The position numbers and the translations under genes are program-made. From Spiroplasma endosymbiont of Asaphidion curtum (lineage in GTDB: Bacteria > Bacillota_I > Bacilli_A > Mycoplasmatales > Nriv7): DNA of 64,000 bases. A model generated the notes under the pieces. The model ran no database searches and was not told where the DNA came from. It worked only from the letters and a program-made list of their open reading frames with translations. Every line of letters begins with the position of its first letter. Position 1 is the stretch's first letter. The stretch is from the NCBI RefSeq assembly GCF_964031085.1, contig NZ_OZ035001.1, forward strand, positions 310,001 through 374,000. The letters are read 5' to 3'. This document shows positions 42,282-52,912 of this stretch, piece after piece.

Positions 42282-43078
42282 AATAGGCATAAAATATAAA
42301 ACTTTCATGAAAATGGTAGAAATTTTAAAAGAAGCTGAAGCTAAACAAAAACAAATTGGTGGTAGACCAAATAAATTATCAATAGAGCAAAGATTACTTA
42401 TGACTTTAGAATACTGAAAAGAATATAGTACATATCGTATTATTGCAAAAAAATATAATATTAGTCATGTTAGTTGTATTCGTAATATCTTTTGAGTTGA
42501 AAATACTCTAATAAAAAATAGTCACTTTCATATACCTGGCAAAAAGATATTATTGGAAAATAAGGGTACTAATAATAATTTATTAGCAATTGATGCTACA
42601 GAAATTCCAATTGAAAGAATTAAAAAAAACTAAAATTATTATTTTCTGGTAAGAAAAGGCAACATTCATTAAAATCGCAAATAATTATTGATTTATTTAA
42701 CAATAAAATTATTTCAGTAGATTTTTGTTATGGCAGTATTCATGATTATAAGTTATTTTTAAAATCAAATACACTTATAAATCCAAAATTAGAATTAATT
42801 GCTGATTCAGGATATCAAGGTTTGCAAAATGTTCATAAAAATACATTATTGCCAATTAAAAAGAGTAAAAATAATCCTTTAAATTCAGATAAAAAGGAAT
42901 ATAATAGCTTTTTAAGTAAAGTTAGAATTGCCATTGAACATGTTTTTGTTAGATTAAAAAGATTTAAAATACTAGTTTATCGTTATCGCAATAAGATTAG
43001 AAGATTTGGATTACGATTTAACTTAATTTCAGGAATATATAATTTTGAATTAAGCTAGTTATAGTTATGTACCAAGTC
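42282..43078 (+). mobile_element. IS5-B element, right part
   Basis: Second IS5-family element; left end removed by IS30. ORF A carries YKTFMKMVEILKEAEAK, EQRLLMTLEYWKEYSTY and the first Asp in LAIDATEIPIERIK. ORF B continues in the -1 frame after eight A and a C (about 42622), a possible A-AAA-AAC slip, with SVDFCYGSIHDYKLF, LIADSGYQGLQ (Asp) and RIAIEHVFVRLKRFK (Glu), to TAG 43058. It ends with GTTATGTACCAAGTC and TA (43079-43080). Confidence 0.88.
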
Positions 43079-43222
43079 TATATTATTAGTTCAATTCATA
43101 CTAATATTTTTGAAGTTTTGCAAGAAGTTCAACATCGTGTTAAATATAAGTTAGAAAAGCAAATGGAATTTGATAGTAATTTTAAAATTGATATTTGCAT
43201 TGATGATTTAATTAGCGAATAA
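43079..43222 (+). pseudogene. Asp23/Gls24-family protein, C-terminal fragment
   Basis: Open from the IS5-B end to TAA 43220-43222, 47 codons. HTNIFEVLQEVQHRVKYKLE and FKIDICIDDLISE match the end of Asp23/YqhY proteins, which in Firmicutes and mollicutes stand just before fakA and affect lipid synthesis. The first two thirds were lost to IS activity. Confidence 0.65.
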
Positions 43223-43249
43223 TATTTATTAAGAGGTAGGTGAGATAAA

Positions 43250-44878
43250 ATGAAAATTGATGCAAAATTATTTAAAATCATGCTTATTAGTGCTGCTAAT
43301 AACTTATATAATTATCATTTAGAAATTGATAAATTAAATGTTTTTCCTGTTCCTGATGGTGATACTGGAACAAATATGAATTTAACAATGGAAAATGCTA
43401 TTAAAGAAATTAAAAAATATGAAACTTCTAGTATTACCGAAATAGCAAATGTGTTTAGTCGCGGTTTGATTATGGGGGCTAGGGGAAATTCAGGAGTTAT
43501 TTTGTCACAAATTTTTCGTGGTTTTAGTAAAGGATTAGTTCATGAAGAATTTATCAGTACTAGCGATTTACTAAAAGCATGAACTTATGCTAAACAAGTA
43601 GCTTATAAAGCAGTTATGAAGCCTGTTGAAGGAACAATTTTAACTGTTATTAGACTTGCTACTGATAATATTAAACTTGAAACTAAGGAAACAATATTAC
43701 CATTAAAATTTATGAGTAAGTTTTTAGAAAATGCTAACAATGCATTAGCACAAACCCCAGACTTATTACCAATTTTAAAAGAAGTTGGTGTTGTTGATTC
43801 TGGCGGTTTTGGATTAGTTAAAATTATTGAAGGAATGGTTTATTCATTAGAAAAAGGTAAAGAAATTAAAAAGAAAAAGAATTTAGTAGTTAGTGATAAT
43901 AAAGAAGTTGTTATTAAATTAGATGATGAAAATTTTGGTTATTGTACAGAAACGATTGTTATTTTAAGTGAAATGAAACAGAAAAATTTTCCTTTAGAAA
44001 AAGTTCGCTTTTCTTTAGAAGAACAAGGTTGTAAATCAATAGTTGTAGTTCAAGATCAAGATATTTTTAAAGTTCATGTTCATTCGTTAATGCCAGGGCA
44101 AATATTAGTTTATTTACAGCAATTTGGTGATTTTCAAAAAGTAAAAATTGAAAATATGGGTTTACAAGCAAAAAAGCATAGTACAGAAATTAAAGAAATT
44201 CGTAGTTTAAATAATCCTTGAGCAATTATTACTGTTGCTGCTGGTAAAGGTTTAGCAGAATATTTTATGAATGATTTACAAGCATCGTATGTAGTTAGTG
44301 GTGGACAAACAATGAACCCATCAACTGATGATTTTTTAAAAGCGATTGAATTAGTTGATGCTAAAGATGTTTATATTTTACCAAATAATTCTAATATTAT
44401 TTCAACTGCACAACAAGCAGCGAAACTAGAAAAGAAATCTAATGTTTATGTTATTCCCACAACTTCAATTCCTGAGGGGATGCTTAGTATTCTTAGTTTT
44501 AATAAAGAAGAAAAAAGTGCTAAAAAAAATTTTAATAATATGAAAAATGCTATTAAAAACATTGTGTCAGCAAGAATTACTAATGCTATTAGAACAACAA
44601 CTATTGATGGTGTTGCTGTGAAAGAAGGAAATTATCTTGGTATTTTAGATAAAAAAATTTATAATCAAGAAGCAGATTTAGTTCTGGTAGCAAAAAAGTT
44701 ACTAAGCAAAATGATTAGTAAATCATCATCACAATTGGTAACAATTTTTATTGGTGAAGATGCTAAACGACAAGATTTACGACTAATTGAAAAGTATATT
44801 GCTGAAAACTTTGATGTTGAATATGAAAAAATTGAAGGTGAACAACCAGTATATCCTTTCATATTTGGTGTTGAATAG
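43250..44878 (+). CDS. fakA: fatty acid kinase, catalytic subunit
   Basis: 542 aa. The N-terminal DAK2 ATP-binding domain (residues about 1-200) has DGDTGTN at 36-42 and GARGNSGVILS; the middle and C-terminal parts are the FakA-type DAK1-like domains, with KVHVHS and YVVSGGQTMNPST. It phosphorylates exogenous fatty acids bound by FakB, giving acyl-phosphate, which suits an organism that scavenges lipids. RBS GAGGT before ATG 43250. plsX, acting on acyl-phosphate, follows after 33 bases, so the two genes form a pathway unit. Confidence 0.93.
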
Positions 44879-44911
44879 ATATAATTTAATTGTTAAAAAG
44901 AGGTGAAGTTT

Positions 44912-45928
44912 GTGAAAATTGCAGTAGATGTTATGGGCTCAGATTTAGGACATAAACCACTAATAAGTGGTGTCATAAAATTTTTACAACAATATAATGA
45001 CATTGATATTATTTTAGTTGGTAAAGAAATGATAATTAAAGAATATTTAATTGGTTCTAAATTAAATGAGAAATTATTATCGCGGATTAGTTTTAAAAAT
45101 GCTAATGAAGAAATAATGATGACTGATAGTATTTTAGATATCAGAAGAAAAACCGATAATTCAATGAGTAAAGCAATTGAATGTGTTGCTAACAAAGAAG
45201 CTGACGCGGTATTAACGGCAGGGGCTACAGGTCCTTTTTTAGCAGCTAATCATTTTATTTTAAAAGAAATAACTGGTGTTAGTCGCCCAGCATTTATGGC
45301 GATTATGCCAACAAAAATAAAAAATAAACAAGTTGTGCTTATTGATGCGGGCGCTAATGTTGAAAATGATAGTAATGATTTAGAAATATTTGCCATGATG
45401 GCAAATATTTATGTTCAAAAAATTTGAGAATTATCACAACCAAAAGTAGCATTATTAAATATTGGTACAGAAGAAAAAAAAGGTAAAGAATATCATCAAG
45501 AAACTTATATAAAATTAAGTAGTAATTCACAATTAAATTTTGTTGGTAATATTGAACCTAATAATTTTATGAATGGTGATATTGATATTGTTGTAACTGA
45601 TGGTTTTACTGGTAATATTTCTTTGAAAGCGGTTGAAGGAACAGCACGGAATTTATTGCAAGTTTTACGAAATCAGTTTACTAAGAATATCTTTCGTAAG
45701 TTAGCATCATTATGTTTGAAAAAAGCATTTAATGAAGTTAAAGAAATTTTTGACTATCGAAATACTGGCGGAGCAATTTTAATTGGTGTTAATGGCATTG
45801 TTTTTAAAGCTCATGGTAGTAGTGATGCTAAAGCATTTTTTAGTACTTTAAAATTAGTTCGTAGAGCGCTTTTAGAAGATGTATTATCACTAATTAAAAA
45901 TAATGTTGTTAAAGAAGAAGGAAAATAA
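44912..45928 (+). CDS. plsX: phosphate acyltransferase PlsX
   Basis: 338 aa. Links acyl-ACP and acyl-phosphate for phosphatidic acid synthesis. AVDVMGSDLG at the N-terminus, TAGATGPFLA, DAGANVENDS, VVTDGFTGNISLKAVEG and GGAILIGVNGIVFKAHG are all PlsX motifs. The start is GTG 44912: it lies 8 bases after AGAGGTG, whereas the GTG at 44903 would sit inside that site. Co-transcribed with fakA and rnc. Confidence 0.93.
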
Positions 45929-45934
45929 GGATTT

Positions 45935-46630
45935 ATGTTTATTGAAGAAATTAAAATTTTGTTAAAAACATTTAATTTAGAACCACGAAATATTCATTTA
46001 TATGAAGAAGCCTTGACTCATAGTTCATATACTAATGAAAAGCAATTAGATTATAATTATCAACGATTAGAATTTTTAGGTGATGCAGTGTTGCAAATGT
46101 ATACAACATTATATTTATATCGAATAAATGATGATTTAAATGAAGGCGAGTTAACAATTTGACGAAGTCAAATTGTTAGAGAAGAAACCTTAGCACAAGT
46201 GTGTAGGCTTTATAAGATGAATGAATATATTCGTTTAGGTAAAGGTGAAATTCAAACCGGTGGTCGTGAAAAAGATAGTATTTTAGGTGATGTTTTTGAA
46301 GCGATTGTGGGTGCTATTTATTTAGATTTAGGACAACAAGCAGTTAATATATTTCTAATGCAAACATTATTTAAAAAAATTAGAGATAAAAGTATTCATT
46401 TAGTTAAAGATTATAAAACTTTATTACAAGAATATTTACAAACTGAACGCAAAGATCCCATTGAATATAAAGTTATTTTTGAACATAAAGATAGAAATAG
46501 TTATCAATATGTTGCTATTGTAAAAAGTGGTGACATTATTTTTGGTAAGGGAAATGGTAGTTCTCATAGTAAAGCTGAGCAAGCAGCTGCAAAAGATGCT
46601 TATTTAAAATTAATTAAGATTGTTAAATAG
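45935..46630 (+). CDS. rnc: ribonuclease III, stop codon supplied by a MITE
   Basis: 231 aa. Catalytic domain with RLEFLGDAVL at residues 44-53 and GDVFEAIVGAIYLD (second acid); double-stranded RNA-binding domain from about residue 158, with SHSKAEQAAAKDAYLKL. It cuts rRNA precursors such as the 16S stem seen here. Begins 6 bases after plsX. The TAG stop is TA of the target plus the first G of the MITE at 46630, so the original end may have been slightly longer. The dsRBD is complete, so the enzyme is probably active. Confidence 0.94.
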
Positions 46631-46765
46631 ACTTGGTACATAACCCTCAATTTTATCTACTATTTTGATAATATTATTTTCTAGATGAAGCACAAATATT
46701 AGATAAAGATGAAAGTGAATTTTATAGTTTGGTAGGTGCAAAATGTTATAGTTATGTACCAAGTC
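46630..46765 (+). mobile_element. IS5-B-derived MITE, 136 bp, copy 2
   Basis: Same as copy 1 (40915-41050) by eye, with TA at 46628-46629 and 46766-46767. Left flank is the rnc 3' end, right flank plectrovirus DNA, so the two sides did not belong together originally. Confidence 0.9.
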
Positions 46766-46894
46766 TAGTGGAAAAGTTAGCGTAAAAATATTAATTCCAT
46801 ACATCACATCAACTTTGGCGTTGTAAAAATGCAGTTTATTACTAGTAGGGTTTCATAGTTGGTTATCATATGCTTTTAAAACATTAAAATCTTT
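46766..46894 (-). pseudogene. plectrovirus attachment protein, internal piece
   Basis: The minus strand reads DFNVLKAYDNQLWNPTSN, then KVDVMYGINIFTLTFPL, the counterpart of about 15140-15270 in prophage 2 with a few substitutions. Cut by a MITE on one side and an IS30 fragment on the other. Confidence 0.85.
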
Positions 46895-47400
46895 GCCAAA
46901 TTGTAAAGTTAAGTGCAACTAAATTATTTTTCTAACCAAATATTCGATTGGTGAAAGAAAATTTAGTATTTTTCTTGGTCTTTGGTTTAAAGACAATATA
47001 AATTTATGAACTGCATTTTTAGTAGTATTTGAAAAATTAAATTTTTTAGGAAATTTTTCTCTAATTAAACCATTAGTATTTTCATTAGTACCTCTTTGTC
47101 AAGGCGAATACGCATTAGCAAAATAAATTTTCACATTTAAATTTTTTTCAAGTTGTTGTCAATTAGAAAATTCTTTACCCCTATCAAATGTTATAGTCTT
47201 AACAAGATTATTTGGAAGAATTGATAAATAATGGCTAATGTTTTCGTTAACAACTTTAGTAGTTCTATTTTCAACTAACATTGCTAAAGTAAATCTTGAT
47301 GTTCTTTCAACTAAAGTTATTAAACATGATTTACTTTTACCTCGTGATGATACTACAGTATCACCTTCTCAATGACCAACAGTTATACGATTATTAACAT
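46895..47400 (-). mobile_element. IS30-family element, right fragment
   Basis: Starts with GCCAAATTG; about 506 bp covering the C-terminal half of the transposase, then cut by IS5-A at TA 47401-47402. Confidence 0.9.
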
Positions 47401-47402
47401 TA

Positions 47403-48484
47403 GACTTCTTGCATTACTTATTTATTAAACAAAATTCCTATAAAATATATTTAAAATAGAAATTATAAGGAATTTAAGATTATGAAATTTGATAAATTTA
47501 ATTTTATTAATGATAAAGAATTATTACGATTAACTGGAATAAAGCAAAGTACTTTTAATAAAATGTTAAATATTTTAAAAGAAGCTGAGTTAAAAAAGTT
47601 TAAAAGAGGTGGTAAAAATAATAAATTATCATTAGAAAATAGATTATTGATGACTTTATCATATTGACGAGAATATCGTACTTATTTTCATCTTGGTAAA
47701 AGTTTTGATATTAGTGAAGCTAGTTGTTATCGAAATATCAAGTGAATTGAAGATATTTTAATCAAACATCCTGATTTTCAACAACTTGCTGGTAAAAAAG
47801 CATTAATAAATGATTATTTTAATGATAAAACAATTATTATTGATGCTACAGAAACACCCATTCAACGCCCAAAAAAAGACAAAAACAATCTTATTCAGGA
47901 AAAAAGAAAAAACACACTATTAAAACACAAGTAATTATTGAAAAAGAAAGCAAAATAATTATTGCAACAAATTTTTCTCTCGGTAAAAAGCATGATTTTT
48001 GTTTATTTAAAGAATCAAAAATCCCAATTTTAAAAAATACTAAATTAATAGTTGATAATGGTTATCAAGGAATACAAAAAATTCATAGTAATGTTCTAAT
48101 ACCTAAGAAAAAAACAAAGAAAAACCCTTTAAATAAAGAACAAAAACATAATAATAAATTAATTTCAAAAATGAGAATTATTATTGAAAATATTTTTGCT
48201 ATTCTTAAAAAATTTAAAATTATTACTGAAAAATATCGTAATCGTAGAAAATGATTTAGTTTAAGATTTAATTTAATTGCTTCAATTTATAATTTGCAAT
48301 TATAGATAACATAAAATATTTATTTAAAATTAAATTTAAATAATAAAATAATTTTTTGTTGTGTCAAAATTTACACATTTAATAAAATCCATAAGTATTA
48401 ACCTAATAAAAGTTAGAAATTACTATATAGTATTTTTTATTTACAAATAATTTGTAATTATTTTAATAAGTAATGCAAGAAGTC
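47403..48484 (+). mobile_element. IS5-A element, full copy 3
   Basis: 1082 bp with TA at 47401-47402 and 48485-48486. Left flank is IS30, right flank plectrovirus. Confidence 0.93.
47482..48305 (+). CDS. IS5-A transposase
   Basis: As at 1021-1844 with the seven-A slip. One change is seen near the C-terminus: TGA (Trp) in place of CGA (Arg) in the RNRRKRFSLRF region, which may weaken the protein. Confidence 0.85.
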
Positions 48485-48486
48485 TA

Positions 48487-48863
48487 ATATAATATTCATT
48501 ATGTTCAATACTAGTAAAATTTTTTTCATAAAAATCATGAACAGTTTTTACGATAGACCAATAAATATAATTACCAACAGGGCCCAAATCATTAGGTAAT
48601 TGATTTTTAACAAAAGCAACATCTAATCATCCGTCTTTTAAATTATAAGTTGAAGGAGTAAAACTACTATTCAAAATTTCAGAAAACTCAAAATTACAAC
48701 TATTACCACATTGACTGAGGTTTGTAGCTCGTTTTTCTCGTTTCATAAAAAATTGTTCCATATTAGGTTTTGGTGGTTGTTTTGTATTAAAGAACACCCC
48801 TAATGGCACCAAACCAATAAACATTATAAATAAATCAAGAAATAATCTTATGCATCTCATCAC
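48487..48863 (-). pseudogene. attachment protein N-terminus with a different domain
   Basis: Begins at GTG 48863 or ATG 48860: MRCIRLFLDLFIMFIGLVPLG as signal segment, then KQPPKPNMEQFFMKREKRAT, nearly the same as prophage 2. From about residue 62 the sequence is unrelated (ILNSSFTPSTYNLKDGWLD instead of KIGKSAWVISRYGQG) and runs on for about 65 codons until IS5-A at 48484. This indicates an exchanged outer domain. Confidence 0.75.
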
Positions 48864-49078
48864 GACTTAAAACTCTCTTTTATTGCTTTAAAAGCATGAG
48901 AAAATTTATATTCATAATATAATGGACATTCAGAAATATTAATAACTTCTTTTTGATGTTTTCTAACTACTTTATTAAAATAAAAACGCTTAATAATTAA
49001 CTTAACAATTGTCATTAACAAATAAACCATTAATAATCAAAAATACACCTTAAAAAATACATTTTGAAAATCAAACAA
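48848..49078 (-). pseudogene. plectrovirus membrane protein, 3' part
   Basis: Homologue of the C-terminal part of the 127 aa gene at 16665-17048 (NVFFKVYFWLLMVYLLM, VVRKHQKEV, HAFKAIKESFKSWWDA). Its 5' part was removed by IS5-B at 49081. It overlaps the attachment-protein start as in prophage 2. Confidence 0.75.
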
Positions 49079-49080
49079 TA

Positions 49081-49604
49081 GACTTGGTACATAACCTTTA
49101 ATTTTATCTACTATTTTGATAATATTATTTTCTAGGTGAAGTACAAATGTTAGATAAATATAAAGATGAAAGTGAATTTTATAGTCTAATAGGCATAAAA
49201 TATAAAACTTTCATGAAAATGGTAGAAATTTTAAAAGAAGCTGAAGCTAAACAAAAACAAATTGATGGTAGACCAAATAAATTATCAATAGAGCAAAGAT
49301 TACTTATGACTTTAGAATACTGAAAAGAATATAGTACATATCGTATTATTGCAAAAAAATATAATATTAGTCATGTTAGTTGTATTCGTAATATCTTTTG
49401 AGTTGAAAATACTCTAATAAAAAATAGTCACTTTCATATACCTGGCAAAAGGATATTATTGGAAAATAAGGGTACTAATAATAATTTATTAGCAATTGAT
49501 GCTACAGAAATTCCAATTGAAAGAATTAAAAAAACTAAAATTATTATTTTCTGGTAAGAAAAGGCAACATTCATTAAAATCGCAAATAATTATTGATTTA
49601 TAAC
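49081..49604 (+). mobile_element. IS5-B element, left part
   Basis: Complete left end (GACTTGGTACATAACC) and ORF A starting at ATG 49147 (MLDKYKDESEFYSLIGIKYK). The slip run has only seven A followed by C, so the -1 fusion to ORF B would fail in this copy. Cut at 49605 by IS30; the right part resumes at 50904. Confidence 0.88.
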
Positions 49605-50687
49605 GCCAAATTGTAAAGTTAAGTGCAACTAAATTATTTTTCTAACCAAATATTCGATTGGTGAAAGATAATTTAGTATTTTTCTTGGTCTTTGGTTTAA
49701 AGACAATATAAATTTATGAACTGCATTTTTAGTAGTATTTGAAAAATTAAATTTTTTAGGAAATTTTTCTCTAATTAAACCATTAGTATTTTCATTAGTA
49801 CCTCTTTGTCAAGGCGAATACGCATTAGCAAAATAAATTTTCACATTTAAATTTTTTTCAAATTGTTGTCAATTAGAAAATTCTTTACCCCTATCAAATG
49901 TTATAGTCTTAACAAGATTATTTGGAAGAATTGATAAATAATGGCTAATGTTTTCGTTAACAACTTTAGTAGTTCTATTTTCAACTAACATTGCTAAAGT
50001 AAATCTTGATGTTCTTTCAACTAAAGTTATTAAACATGATTTACTTTTACCTCGTGATGATACTACAGTATCACCTTCTCAATGACCAACAGTTATACGA
50101 TTATTAACATTAATATTTCGTTCTTTAATTGATTTACCATTAAATTTACCGCGATTTTCTTGAGATTTTCGTTTCTTACCTTTTCTTCTTAAATTTTTAT
50201 TAGTAACTTTTTCAAGTAATCCAGAATAAATTCAATTGTAAATTGTTTTAAAACTAATAATTCATTCTTTATGAAAATTTTTAATTCTGCCATAAATTTG
50301 TTCAGGCGATCAACCTAATAGTAATTTTTGTTGTATATATTTTACTAATTCTCTATTTTTAAACTTATGAAAATAAACATGTGATTGTTTTCTGTTTTCT
50401 GCTTTATTTTGTGCAATTAATGAAAAATAATGATTACTATCTTTATTTCTATTGACTTCTCGAATAATAGTACTAATACTTCGATTAAGATTTTTAGCTA
50501 TTTCACTAATTTTTACTTTAAACTTCAATTGATTCTCAATATAAATTCTTTCATATATGTCAAGATGTTTGTAACCCATATAAAAACTCCTTGCTTTGTT
50601 TTTTCTAAAATAAACTTAGCATCATGAAATTTTTATATGAGATTTTTTGCAATTTTATTTACTTGCACTTACAAGTATAATTCAGCA
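49605..50687 (-). mobile_element. IS30-family element, full copy
   Basis: 1083 bp. Left flank IS5-B, right flank an inverted IS5-A fragment. Flanks (taac / tttt) do not match. Confidence 0.92.
49629..50579 (-). CDS. IS30-family transposase, slightly diverged
   Basis: Intact 316 aa; differs from the others at Gly7 to Asp (MGYKHLDIYERI) and by V to I in KYIQQKLLLG. Catalytic motifs unchanged. Confidence 0.93.
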
Positions 50688-50903
50688 TTTTTACCACCTC
50701 TTTTAAACTTTTTTAACTCAGCTTCTTTTAAAATATTTAACATTTTATTAAAAGTACTTTGCTTTATTCCAGTTAATCGTAATAATTCTTTATCATTAAT
50801 AAAATTAAATTTATCAAATTTCATAATCTTAAATTCCTTATAATTTCTATTTTAAATATATTTTATAGGAATTTTGTTTAATAAATAAGTAATGCAAGAA
50901 GTC
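50688..50903 (-). mobile_element. IS5-A left end, inverted fragment
   Basis: 216 bp with the transposase start region in reverse, ending AAGTAATGCAAGAAGTC and TA (50904-50905). Confidence 0.9.
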
Positions 50904-51296
50904 TATTGATTTATTTAACAATAAAATTATTTCAGTAGATTTTTGTTATGGCAGTATTCATGATTATAAGTTATTTTTAAAATCAAATACACTTATAAAT
51001 CCAAAATTAGAATTAATTGCTGATTCAGGATATCAAGGTTTGTAAAATGTTCATAAAAATACATTATTGCCAATTAAAAAGAGTAAAAATAATCCTTTAA
51101 ATCCAGATAAAAAGGAATATAATAGCTTTTTAAGTAAAGTTAGAATTGCCATTGAACATGTTTTTGCTAGATTAAAAAGATTTAAAATACTAGTTTATCG
51201 TTGTCGCAATAAGATTAGAAGATTTGGATTACGATTTAACTTAATTTCAGGAATATATAATTTTGAATTAAGCTAGTTATAGTTATGTACCAAGTC
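50904..51296 (+). mobile_element. IS5-B element, right part, decayed
   Basis: ORF B continues from LFNNKIISVDF, but a TAA replaces CAA just after SGYQGL (about 51044). It ends GTTATGTACCAAGTC with TA behind. Together with 49081-49604 it is one IS5-B copy opened by later insertions; a short stretch (TTGATTTA) is present on both sides of the break. Confidence 0.85.
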
Positions 51297-51435
51297 TAAT
51301 AAAAAATATTTATCTGCTTTACTATTTGCAAAATATCTTATCAATAATTAGAAAAATAACTAAAACTTTTACTTTTATTTTTACTACTATTAATAGATAA
51401 TAAGATTAACTATATTAAACGAGAGGTGGCAAATT

Positions 51436-52497
51436 ATGACTAAAGAACAACTTAAAATATATAGTAATCCATCTCAAAAAATGAATACAATTCTTGAAAT
51501 TTATAAACAACTAAAAGAAATTTTTAAAAATTTTCAGTTTAATAATGAAAAAGATTGTATTGAAATTTTATTAGATGAAGAATGTTCTTGAAATACAACA
51601 ATTGATGTTAAAAATGAAATTACATTTTATATTACTCATAAAACAATAACCACTTCTAATGTCCTATTAATGTGTTATGAATGATACCATTGAGAAATGC
51701 CATCTAGTGGTTATCGCTTTACAAAACGGCAAATAAGTCAATTTAAACAAGATTTTCCACGCTGAAAGGATGCTAAATACTTTCTTTTTAGTAAAGCAAT
51801 TAAACACTTCATTACTCAAAAATGAGATTTAATAGACAAAAATGATTTCTACTTTGATTTAGGATTTATTTTATTTAAACAAATTTTCCCTGGTTTTCAT
51901 CTCAGATTAATTCCAACATTTCGTTATTTTCATTTTGATAATTATTCACTTCACAGTAAAAAGACATACTTAGAAGGTATTTTTTATCGCCTAAGAAGTC
52001 GTGATTTTTATACTCGTTTCCCACAAATTGAAGCAACAAATATTCAAGAAAAAAATAAAATCACTAATACTTATTATTTACAAACTTTACGACTAGTTAA
52101 ATGATTATACCACCGAATGTCAGTTAAAAATAATTATATTGCCAATAGTCACTTTAATATTCCTTTAAATAAATATTATCTCTTTGATTACTTATTATAT
52201 CCTGTATATTATAAATACTTTTTAAAAGATAATCCCTTACAGCGATGCTTTGATGTTATTAGAGAAGTATTACAAAGAACCATTATCAAATATGATAGCA
52301 TTTATCTTCCTAACAATTTAATTGCCTTTTGAGAATTAGAAATTGACAATGAAGAACTTCAATATACTCTCGAACACTTACTAGAATACATTAATGAATA
52401 TTATTCCGAAGAACAAGCTTATGAAGAAATTTATGAAGAAGTACAAAACTTTGTTGAATATATGGAAGGTTTAGAACCAAAAGAAAAGAAACACTAA
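51436..52497 (+). CDS. unrecognised protein, possible inactive nucleotidyltransferase fold
   Basis: 353 aa, ATG 51436 after GAGAGGTGG, single gene with its own terminator. Seven Trp codons, all TGA. Soluble, with an acidic C-terminus (EEQAYEEIYEEVQ). By eye the layout resembles the OAS1/CD-NTase fold: CSWNTTID where GS..xxT is expected, then NEITFYI at the DxD strand, FHLRLIPTFRY at the third-Asp strand, and KNKITNTYYLQTLRLVKWLYHR like the helical core. All three catalytic Asp positions carry other residues (Glu, Thr, Arg), so it would be inactive. This is a weak similarity; the protein may be unrelated. Confidence 0.55.
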
Positions 52498-52530
52498 AAA
52501 ACGACTTTATTTTCTAAATAAAGTCGTTTT
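52498..52530. terminator. bidirectional terminator
   Basis: A perfect 15 bp stem AAAACGACTTTATTT / AAATAAAGTCGTTTT with loop TCT. It serves the plus-strand gene before it and the minus-strand tRNA cluster that ends here. Confidence 0.88.
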
Positions 52531-52552
52531 CAATAGTAAACATAACTAACTA

Positions 52553-52629
52553 TGGTAGCGAGAGAGAGACTTGAACTCTCGACCTTTCGGGTATGAACCG
52601 AACACTCTAACCAACTGAGCTATCTCGCC
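52553..52629 (-). tRNA. tRNA-Met (CAT, elongator type)
   Basis: Acceptor GGCGAGA/TCTCGCT, anticodon loop TTCATAC, encoded CCA (52553-52555). The closed acceptor start and body resemble B. subtilis elongator tRNA-Met; an Ile-lysidine type cannot be fully excluded. Confidence 0.9.
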
Positions 52630-52634
52630 AAATA

Positions 52635-52711
52635 TGGTCGGGAAGATAGGATTCGAACCTACGACCTCTCGGTCCCAAACCGAACGCTCTACCAAGCTAA
52701 GCTACTTCCCG
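52635..52711 (-). tRNA. tRNA-Pro (TGG)
   Basis: Acceptor CGGGAAG/CTTCCCG, anticodon loop TTTGGGA, encoded CCA. Five bases from tRNA-Met. Confidence 0.95.
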
Positions 52712-52724
52712 TATTAAAATAAAA

Positions 52725-52801
52725 TGGTGCGCCCAACAGGAGTTGAACCCGCAACCTCTTGATCCGTAGTCAAGCACTCTGTCCAATTGAGCTATGGGCG
52801 C
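52725..52801 (-). tRNA. tRNA-Arg (ACG)
   Basis: Acceptor GCGCCCA/TGGGCGC, anticodon loop CTACGGA, encoded CCA. First gene of the minus-strand Arg-Pro-Met cluster. Confidence 0.95.
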
Positions 52802-52912
52802 ACATGGTGTCATTAAATAACAAAATTATTATATATTATTACCGCTCTGTTGACAACAAAAATTTCATATTTCATTACTTTAATTAGTAATATCACAAAT
52901 TATTGTTTATTA

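Larger units (their letters stand above)
46766..49080 (-). mobile_element. plectrovirus remnant 3, broken by IS elements
   Basis: Pieces of one viral segment in the correct order on the minus strand: upstream membrane gene and attachment-protein N-terminus (48487-49078) and a later part of the attachment protein (46766-46894). An IS30 fragment and a full IS5-A copy lie between them, replacing the middle of the gene. Confidence 0.75.
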
